Below, piece by piece: positions 1 to 5,148 of a stretch of DNA of 10,443 bases; positions within the stretch are counted from its first letter, which is position 1, and every line of letters begins with the position of its first letter. A program made the position numbers and the translations under genes. The notes below the pieces were generated by a model. That model had not been told where the DNA came from. It saw only the letters and a program-made list of their open reading frames with translations, and made no database searches. Origin of the DNA: JBKHBQ01 sp046542305 (GTDB lineage Bacteria > Bacteroidota > Bacteroidia > Bacteroidales > 4484-276); contig JBKHBQ010000136.1 in NCBI GenBank assembly GCA_046542305.1, positions 1-10,443 on the forward strand. The letters run 5' to 3'.

Positions 1-733
1 GCTCCCTCAAAATCTTGCATCCTTCGAACTGGCGGTGGTCCAGTACCCTGAAAGGCGTGAGGGTATCGGCGATGTTATCCCTAAAATCATTATAGGTGTG
101 GTAAAGGCTTGTAGTGCGCTGCTGCGACAAAGCGATCCTGCTTAAGTAAGGACCGCTGCCGTTTCCATTCATTTCTGTCTCATTAACCTTCCGGTGATAG
201 CCCCAGCCATTTTTCATTCTGTGCCCGTATTCATTAAAACATTTTTCGATGAGGTTTTCCAGCATATTTTCAAATTTGCCGCTGGAGGTGTTGCCGTAAT
301 TCAATAAGTATTTTGCCGCCTGAAATTCGTGAAACCAGCTATTGCCTTCGCGCATATAAAAATCCATATTGATTTCCACGGCATCAAAAGAACCTTCTTC
401 ACCCTTCAGTTCATAAAGGAACAGGTGATTTATCTTTACAGCCAATGGAACTTTATCCTCCCGCGGTTCAAAGCTTTCATAGAAAAGATTGGTGAATTCC
501 AATTCCAGTCCTTTATCGAACACCACCGGAACGTTGCGGTCGTGATACCCATCCATTACAAAACCGAAGCAAATTTTGTTTTGCCTTGCATCAATGATTT
601 TCTCAACATAAATATTCTCAAGGTCAGGTTTAATCTTTTTTCTCTTCAGAGATAGTTCATAATTTCCCGCAGAGGTTGAAAGAATTGCAAAGGACATTAA
701 AAATGTCGTCAGCATGAATGATTTTCGGTTCAT
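1..733 (-). CDS. Exported protein of unknown function, 3' end cut by window edge
   Basis: The reverse strand is open without a stop from an ATG at 731-733 to base 1, giving 244 codons; the C-terminus lies outside the window. An in-frame ATG at 737-739 would add two residues. The N-terminus is a signal peptide: MNRK, then a hydrophobic stretch to about residue 19, then STSAG with a plausible signal peptidase I cut after Ala22. There is no lipobox Cys, so the mature protein should be periplasmic or exported. The mature part begins with a basic stretch (LKRKKIK), followed by mixed beta-like sequence (YVEKIIDARQNKICFGFVMD) and an aromatic-rich middle. I see no catalytic motif and do not recognise the family. 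The start lies 30 bases after the nitrilase stop with no -7 box between, so it is probably the distal gene of the same transcript. The open frame with a signal peptide makes it a real gene; its function is unknown. Confidence 0.75.
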   Translation of the reverse strand, partial: MNRKSFMLTTFLMSFAILSTSAGNYELSLKRKKIKPDLENIYVEKIIDARQNKICFGFVMDGYHDRNVPVVFDKGLELEFTNLFYESFEPREDKVPLAVKINHLFLYELKGEEGSFDAVEINMDFYMREGNSWFHEFQAAKYLLNYGNTSSGKFENMLENLIEKCFNEYGHRMKNGWGYHRKVNETEMNGNGSGPYLSRIALSQQRTTSLYHTYNDFRDNIADTLTPFRVLDHRQFEGCKILRE

Positions 734-763
734 AGTCATTTGATTTTGGTTAAGATTTTTTTT

Positions 764-1693
764 CTATTGATCGGTAATTATCGTGTCGGGTTGCTGATCA
801 GCGCTGAACCGGAAAATATCCGGCCGGTTGTAATGCCCGGCTACATCGAGGTCCATTTTTGCACGAACAACTTCGGCAGGGTCGAGGGAGGCAGTAAGGA
901 TTCCTTCTTTCCCGGTGAGGGGTCCTGCAATCGTTTCGCCCATCGGTGAAACGATTACGCTTCCGCCGGTGCACATCACGTCGGGTTCGCATGATAAAAG
1001 TGGCTGCAGGTCCTCAGGATAATCTTTCTTTTCCACATACTGATTGCATCCAAGCACGAAGCAGCGTCCCTCCATAGCGATGTGGCGCATGGTATGCTGC
1101 CAGCCATCCCGCGAATCAGCTGTGGGCGCCAGATATACCTGCACGCCTTTGCAATACATGCTCATGCGCGCCAGGGGCATATAGTTTTCCCAGCAGATCA
1201 GCCCGCCGATTGTAATGTTTCGGGTTTTAACGGTGACAAGACCGCTGCCGTCGCCTTCACCCCAGATCAGCCGCTCGGTGCCTGTGGGTTTTACCTTCCG
1301 GTGTTTGCCGATCAGTTCGCCAGTGGCGGAAAAATAGAGTAAGGTGCAGTAAAGGCTGCCCGTAATGCGGTCGCGTTCCGTTATGCCGATCGCTACCATG
1401 CTGCCGGCTTCGCGTGCCGCCTTTCCGATTTTTTCGGTTTCGGTGCCCGGTACCTCCACCGATGCCTCCTGATAGCGGCGGAAAAGTTCACGGCCCTCTC
1501 TGCTGCGGCTGCCGACCACCGCGCCGAAATCAAGTCCGCGAGGATAAGCCGGGATGAAACTTTCGGGAAAAAGGATGAGGTCAGGATTTTCATTGGCGCA
1601 CTCCCGGATGAGCGCTAAGGTCTTTTCCACCGTCCGTTCGATATCAAAGATCACGGGAGTAGCCTGGACCACACATGCTTTGAACGGGTTCAT
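764..1693 (-). CDS. Nitrilase (carbon-nitrogen hydrolase superfamily)
   Basis: A 309-residue protein with the full nitrilase signature. The Glu-Lys-Cys catalytic triad is present: Glu44 in LFPESFIPAYPRG, Lys133 in KHRKVKPT, and Cys167 in GGLICWENYMPLARM. The block after the cysteine (YMPLARMSMYCKGVQ then YLAPTADSRDGW) is typical of true nitrilases (EC 3.5.5.1, nitrile to carboxylic acid plus ammonia) rather than amidases or the NAD synthetase glutaminase domain. Length is at the short end of the usual 300-370 residues, and the C-terminal tail after HYNRPDIFRF is short. There is no signal peptide, so it is cytoplasmic; members usually form spiral oligomers. Substrate cannot be read from sequence; aliphatic, arylaceto- and cyano-compounds are all possible. 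Sampled lines are GC-richer (about 55-65%) than the left-edge gene (about 42%), a weak hint of different ancestry. No clear -7 box lies upstream; the gap to rarA is filled with repeats. Confidence 0.93.
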   Translation of the reverse strand: MNPFKACVVQATPVIFDIERTVEKTLALIRECANENPDLILFPESFIPAYPRGLDFGAVVGSRSREGRELFRRYQEASVEVPGTETEKIGKAAREAGSMVAIGITERDRITGSLYCTLLYFSATGELIGKHRKVKPTGTERLIWGEGDGSGLVTVKTRNITIGGLICWENYMPLARMSMYCKGVQVYLAPTADSRDGWQHTMRHIAMEGRCFVLGCNQYVEKKDYPEDLQPLLSCEPDVMCTGGSVIVSPMGETIAGPLTGKEGILTASLDPAEVVRAKMDLDVAGHYNRPDIFRFSADQQPDTIITDQ

Positions 1694-1700
1694 TTTTTAA

Positions 1701-1775
1701 AAGTTAATCGTTAGAAAGTTAATCGTTAGAGAGTTAATCGTTAAAAAGTTAATCGTTAGAAGTTATTCGTTATGC
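1701..1775. repeat. 15-base tandem repeat, about five copies
   Basis: Four phased copies of AAGTTAATCGTTAGA run at 1701-1715, 1716-1730, 1731-1745 and 1746-1760. Copies 1, 2 and 4 are identical and copy 3 differs at two bases. A fifth, decayed copy (AGTTATTCGTTATGC) follows at 1761-1775, and further AAAAGTTA fragments reach 1799. The array starts 7 bases from the nitrilase ATG, so it would lie in that gene's leader or promoter. There is no spacer structure and no dyad within the unit. Confidence 0.9.
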
Positions 1776-1808
1776 TAATTGTTTAAAAGTTAAAAGTTAG
1801 TATTGATA

Positions 1809-1896
1809 ACCCGGCTTCACTGCGCTCCGGTTAGACAAGATGCCGATTGAAGACCCGTTTTCGCTGCGCTGCGCCGAGGCAAGCTGCCGACTGAAG
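1809..1896. repeat. Imperfect 44-base tandem duplication
   Basis: Two adjacent units, 1809-1852 and 1853-1896, align without gaps at roughly 78% identity by hand (36 of 46 positions when the two flanking bases are included). Shared cores are ACCCG..TTC.CTGCGCT near the start and CAAG.TGCCGA.TGAAG at the end. A partial third copy of the core (TGCCGACTT) follows at 1899-1907, just before the rarA stop codon. With the 15-base array, repeats make up most of the rarA-nitrilase gap (1694-1914). I see no hairpin with a U tract here and no recognisable gene. Confidence 0.7.
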
Positions 1897-1914
1897 ACTG
1901 CCGACTTCCACCTC

Positions 1915-3183
1915 TCAATACCCATACTTCCCCCGCCATCTTGTTTTCAGCCATTTTCGGGTTTCTTCCTCACGGGCATTCTTGCCGGGTTCATAAAACT
2001 TTTTTCCCTTGATTTTTTCCGGCAGGAATTCCTGCTCCACAAAACCCTGGTCGTACTGATGGGCATATTTGTAATCTTTTCCGTAGCCAATGTCCTTCAT
2101 GAGTTTGGTGGGCGCATTGCGGATATGCAGCGGCACAGGCAGGTCGCCGGTTTTACGCACAAGCGCCAGGGCGTCGTCGATCGCCAGGTAGGTGGAATTG
2201 CTTTTGGGCGAGGTGGCAAGGTACACCGCCGTTTGCGACAGAATGATCCGCCCCTCGGGCCAGCCGATCTTGTTGATGGCATCGAAACATGCATTGGCCA
2301 GCAGCAAGGCATTGGGATTGGCATTGCCGATGTCTTCCGATGCCAGAATCACCATGCGGCGGGCGATGAATTTCGGATCTTCGCCGCCTTCGATCATGCG
2401 TGCAAGCCAGTACACCGTGGCATTGGGATCGCTGCCCCGCATCGATTTGATGAAGGCCGAGATAATGTCGTAGTGCTGCTCGCCGGCCTTATCATAAATG
2501 GCCATATTTTGCTGAATGGTATCCAGCACCTTTTTGTTGGTGATGATGACCGGATTTTCCTTTTCCATGGCTTTCACCACCAGTTCTATCGCATTAAATA
2601 GCTTCCTGGCATCGCCTCCCGATACGCGAAGCAGCGCTTCATTTTCATCGATGCTGATGGATTTGCCCAAATGTTTTTCCAGATAATCCTTTGCCAGCGA
2701 CAGCATTGTTTCGAGGTGCTCCTTTTCGAGCGGCCGGAGAATGTATATCTGGCAGCGTGATAGCAGCGGCGAAATTACTTCGAAGGAAGGATTTTCGGTG
2801 GTGGCGCCGATGAGCGTAATGATGCCCGTTTCTACGGCACCAAGGAGTGAATCCTGCTGGGATTTGCTGAAGCGGTGGATTTCGTCGATGAACAGGATGG
2901 CATTGCTTTGGGTTCTGGATTTTTCGATTACCGCCCGTACATCCTTTACTCCCGAATTTACCGCGCTGAGTGTGTAAAACGGTCTGTGCAGGGTTTGCGA
3001 AATGATAAATGCCAGGGTGGTTTTGCCCACGCCGGGCGGCCCCCAAAGGATCATCGAAGGGATGTTCCCCGACTCGATGCTGCGGCTCAAAATGGCACCC
3101 TCACCGAGCAGGTGTTCCTGACCAATATAACCGGCGAGGCTGTTGGGACGAAGGATTTCAGCAAGTGGTTTCTGCTGTGGCAT
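1915..3183 (-). CDS. rarA: RarA/MgsA, replication-associated recombination AAA+ ATPase
   Basis: A 422-residue AAA+ ATPase of the RarA/MgsA/WRNIP1 family, related to clamp-loader subunits and RuvB. In order: the family N-terminus LAEILRPNSLAGYIGQEHLLG; Walker A GPPGVGKTT at 48-56; Walker B ILFIDEIHRF at 96-105 (Asp100, Glu101); sensor 1 GATTENPSF around 127-134; the arginine finger in LLSRC (Arg143); and sensor 2 GGDARK (Arg193). The C-terminal half carries the tetramerisation-region signatures of the family (KSMRGSDPNATVYWLARM, and the run AHQYDQGFVEQEFLP). Length matches E. coli RarA (about 447) closely enough to call it full length. Members act at stalled replication forks and single-strand gaps. 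The start at 3183 is supported by the family N-terminus and by a -7 box 20 bases upstream. It is separated from the upstream lipoprotein gene by 45 bases. Confidence 0.97.
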   Translation of the reverse strand: MPQQKPLAEILRPNSLAGYIGQEHLLGEGAILSRSIESGNIPSMILWGPPGVGKTTLAFIISQTLHRPFYTLSAVNSGVKDVRAVIEKSRTQSNAILFIDEIHRFSKSQQDSLLGAVETGIITLIGATTENPSFEVISPLLSRCQIYILRPLEKEHLETMLSLAKDYLEKHLGKSISIDENEALLRVSGGDARKLFNAIELVVKAMEKENPVIITNKKVLDTIQQNMAIYDKAGEQHYDIISAFIKSMRGSDPNATVYWLARMIEGGEDPKFIARRMVILASEDIGNANPNALLLANACFDAINKIGWPEGRIILSQTAVYLATSPKSNSTYLAIDDALALVRKTGDLPVPLHIRNAPTKLMKDIGYGKDYKYAHQYDQGFVEQEFLPEKIKGKKFYEPGKNAREEETRKWLKTRWRGKYGY

Positions 3184-3194
3184 AAAGAATTTTG

Positions 3195-3210
3195 CTTTGC
3201 AGCAAAGATA
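3195..3210 (-). promoter_or_regulatory. Putative rarA promoter (-7 box) with overlapping palindrome
   Basis: TATCTTTG reads leftward at 3210-3203, matching the Bacteroidota -7 consensus TAnnTTTG. The predicted start of transcription is near 3197, giving a leader of about 14 bases to the rarA ATG. No convincing -33 TTTG is seen at the usual distance. The box overlaps a 13-base palindrome, CTTTGC-A-GCAAAG (3195-3207), which could be an operator or chance. Confidence 0.6.
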
Positions 3211-3229
3211 GCAAAAACCCTGAAGGGAC
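3211..3229 (-). terminator. Weak hairpin plus T run after the repeat lipoprotein gene
   Basis: Directly after the TAG stop of the repeat-lipoprotein gene, the minus strand reads CCC-TTCA-GGG followed by five T residues (3227 down to 3213). The three-base-pair tetraloop stem is shorter than a normal intrinsic terminator, so termination may be partial. It sits just upstream of the rarA -7 box. Confidence 0.25.
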
Positions 3230-3933
3230 TATTCTTTAATGGTTTCGATTACCTTGCCGTATTCGTTGTATTTCAGGGTTTGTTTCCCGGTGGGATTACC
3301 CTGTTCGTCGTATTTTACGAAATTTTCGCTCACCAGCATGCCGTCCTCATAGTTGTAAATGGTTTTGGATAGCGGAATGCCCTGCTTGTTCAGGGTAATA
3401 TCTTCGGTCACCCTTCCCTGGCTGTTGTGCTTGTATTCGTTCTTTGCCCATCTCACTTCATTGTCATAGGCATCATACGAAATAAAAATGTTCTCAACTT
3501 TCCGTCCCTTGTCGTCATAGGTGATATAATTCACGCTCGACATGATGGGTTCGTCGTTGGCCGTGTTGGCAAAATACCATTGTTCGATACGGCGGCCAGC
3601 ATCATCATATTTGTAGGTGTAGCGGTTTTTCTTCGAAACATTGCCGTATTTGTCGAACATCTTGTCGCGGCGTTCGATGAGGTTCCCCTGTGCATCATAG
3701 GTATCTTCGATGGATTCACGGCGTTTTTGCCCCCTTTCGAGTTTGGAGGCGTAGCCTGGCTTCGCGTCGCGGTCGAGCTGCGGCTGCGGTGTGGCGGGTT
3801 TTTTGGTGGTGGTGGAAGTTGTTTGCGGAACCTTTACCTGCGGCTCTTCCTTCGCGGAATTTTCGCTTTCGCCGGCACAACCTGCCAGCAATCCCGTTAT
3901 CAATACAAAGGCTAAAAGTCTGAATTTTTTCAT
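3229..3933 (-). CDS. Lipoprotein with YD/RHS-like short repeats
   Basis: Starting at the ATG at 3931-3933 gives 234 residues: MKKFRLL, a hydrophobic core, and lipobox LAGC with the lipidated Cys at 19. An in-frame ATG at 3945 would add MRRS. Further upstream starts are unlikely because the -7 box at 3960-3967 would then lie inside the gene. After the Cys comes a short acidic stretch (GESENSAKEE), then a Thr/Pro-rich linker, then a series of degenerate repeats of roughly 20-35 residues built on Y-D-x-x-G-x-x-x-E, for example YDAQGNLIER, YDDAGRRIEQ, YDDKGRKVEN, YDEQGNPTGK and YNEYGKVIET. Such repeats form beta strands in RHS/YD and MORN-like proteins. It is far too short to be an RHS toxin and has no C-terminal toxin domain. 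It is probably an envelope-anchored protein of unknown function. The acidic stretch after Cys might act as a surface-export signal, but that is only a guess. Confidence 0.85.
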   Translation of the reverse strand: MKKFRLLAFVLITGLLAGCAGESENSAKEEPQVKVPQTTSTTTKKPATPQPQLDRDAKPGYASKLERGQKRRESIEDTYDAQGNLIERRDKMFDKYGNVSKKNRYTYKYDDAGRRIEQWYFANTANDEPIMSSVNYITYDDKGRKVENIFISYDAYDNEVRWAKNEYKHNSQGRVTEDITLNKQGIPLSKTIYNYEDGMLVSENFVKYDEQGNPTGKQTLKYNEYGKVIETIKE

Positions 3934-3959
3934 GCTTCTTCTCATATTTTTGGTTTGCG

Positions 3960-3967
3960 CAAATTTA
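3960..3967 (-). promoter_or_regulatory. Putative promoter of the repeat lipoprotein (-7 box)
   Basis: TAAATTTG reads leftward at 3967-3960, an exact TAnnTTTG match followed by CGCAAA, which makes the palindrome TTTGCGCAAA (3954-3963). Transcription would begin near 3954, about 20 bases before the ATG at 3933, and this decides the start codon. No clear -33 TTTG is visible. Confidence 0.6.
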
Positions 3968-4007
3968 ATACATCTTAGGACGACACCCTGTCCATCCTTC
4001 ATAAAAA

Positions 4008-4031
4008 TGTTTAACGGGAATAAGCCGTAAG
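4008..4031 (-). terminator. Weak candidate terminator after the protease gene
   Basis: About 30 bases beyond the protease stop, the minus strand reads TTACGG, a 7-base loop, CCGTTAA, then a T-rich tract with TTTTT. The perfect stem is only four base pairs. It could separate the helicase-protease operon from the lipoprotein promoter downstream. Confidence 0.25.
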
Positions 4032-4059
4032 TATTTCAAATATCATGGGATTGCAGTGG

Positions 4060-5142
4060 TTAATCTATTCCGAAAAACCTGTCGAGCGAGTAGCCCCCTG
4101 TAAGAAAACTCCTTCTGTTTTCGACATAAAACTTTCGAATGGTGCCCATGGAAATCGTAAAAGTTACACCATAGTTGATGTCTTTCTCCATTTTTACATA
4201 AACTTCGCCTGTGTAGGGAATACTGGGATTATATACTTCCTGATGCCGTTCGTTTTCGGGTTTCAGCACATTTTTATACCTTGCCGATACGGATTTGGCG
4301 ATGCCTACGAGTTCAAAGTTCGGCACGCCGTCGCGTACGGCCAGCACGATGCCTCCGCTGATGCCGGTGTTGAAGAGCGCATCGATGATGAATTCGCCGT
4401 TTTTAGTCAGCTTAGGATTGCTCACGATGCCGCGTGTGACCATCTGATAACCCGCAGGAAAACCGAAAATGTACACGAAATTCCCCCAGTCGAGTTCACC
4501 GGCATCGCCCATGGGATAATTAAAAGTCGGGATGTGGATGTCGCCCGTACTGAAGGTGTTGCCGAGAAAGGCAATATCCAGTTCCTCGTCCATGGCGATA
4601 ATGTCGAGCATGCCGCCGTCGGGCAAGTTACGGATAAAATTCGTTTGTTTCTTTTTAATGGCCACGCTTTCGAGATATTGCGTCTGTTGGCCTGATTTAT
4701 CCAGCATGAAGGAAAGGATGGTATCGGGGTAGTTTATAACATGTGCACAGGTTAGCACCACAATCCTGTTGTTTTCGTTTTTCAGCACGGTAGCTGTGCC
4801 GTGAACCGACTCGCTGAAGAATCCCCGCTCCGAGGCTTTTTTCTTCAGCCTGATACCGGGCAGGTCAGCTTCGGCAAACAATTCGTCGCTGCTAAACCGG
4901 TAAAGGTCGTATTCCACCAGGCAGTAGATTTTTTTTACCGATTGTGAAATTTCGTCCAGTTCGTCGGAGCAGTTGCTGTAGGGAAATTCGCTGTCGTAGC
5001 GTCCGTCGCTCAGGGTAGGGTAGGCCGCCTGATAGGTAAGCTTCCTGCATGAAAACAGCGATAGCAGCAACGCCACCCCAAGCATCATTTTAAGTGCTGC
5101 ACTGAAATAGTTTTGAACTCTGCTTTTGGATTTGCCATCCAT
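4060..5142 (-). CDS. Trypsin-like serine protease, predicted lipoprotein
   Basis: A 360-residue protein with an N-terminal lipoprotein signal: basic start (MDGKSKSR), hydrophobic segment at about 15-31 and lipobox LFSC with Cys32. The rest has the trypsin/HtrA-type fold signature with an apparently intact triad: His134 in VVLTCAHVI, Asp189 in EELDIAFLG, and Ser262 in NTGISGGIV. Supporting motifs are HGTATVL ahead of the His and FGFPAG..VTRGIVS ahead of the Ser. No PDZ domain follows; about 75 residues after LVGIAKS contain no recognised domain. It should act outside the cytoplasm, anchored to a membrane, but its substrate is unknown. The start lies 6 bases after the helicase stop, so the two are almost certainly cotranscribed. 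The glycine before the Ser is followed by Ile rather than the usual Asn or Asp (GISGG instead of GNSGG), a tolerated variation. Activity is inferred, not shown. Confidence 0.85.
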   Translation of the reverse strand: MDGKSKSRVQNYFSAALKMMLGVALLLSLFSCRKLTYQAAYPTLSDGRYDSEFPYSNCSDELDEISQSVKKIYCLVEYDLYRFSSDELFAEADLPGIRLKKKASERGFFSESVHGTATVLKNENNRIVVLTCAHVINYPDTILSFMLDKSGQQTQYLESVAIKKKQTNFIRNLPDGGMLDIIAMDEELDIAFLGNTFSTGDIHIPTFNYPMGDAGELDWGNFVYIFGFPAGYQMVTRGIVSNPKLTKNGEFIIDALFNTGISGGIVLAVRDGVPNFELVGIAKSVSARYKNVLKPENERHQEVYNPSIPYTGEVYVKMEKDINYGVTFTISMGTIRKFYVENRRSFLTGGYSLDRFFGID

Positions 5143-5148
5143 AATGTG

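Noticed and set aside
329..655. Plus-strand open frame of 108 codons at the left edge
   Set aside because: The opposite strand is open across the entire 1-733 stretch and starts with a signal peptide, so the plus-strand frame is antisense to the real gene.
764..1693. Assignment as amidase, omega-amidase or NAD synthetase glutaminase domain
   Set aside because: The sequence around the catalytic cysteine (CWENYMPLARM and APTADSRD) is the true nitrilase pattern, and no synthetase domain follows.
1701..1775. CRISPR array
   Set aside because: The 15-base units are directly adjacent with no spacers, and no cas gene is present.
1840..2601. Long plus-strand open frame opposite rarA
   Set aside because: It lies antisense to a gene with complete AAA+ motifs, and its translation shows no domain; it is a shadow frame. 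The same applies to plus-strand frames at 4045-4695, 5239-5739, 5812-6294 and 7510-8121.
3229..3933. RHS/YD toxin or contact-dependent inhibition protein
   Set aside because: Only a few degenerate YD-like repeats in a small lipoprotein; there is no RHS core, no C-terminal toxin domain and no immunity gene.
3934..4002. N-terminal extension of the repeat lipoprotein from an ATG at 4002
   Set aside because: It would place 23 non-signal residues ahead of a textbook lipoprotein signal and put the -7 box inside the gene.
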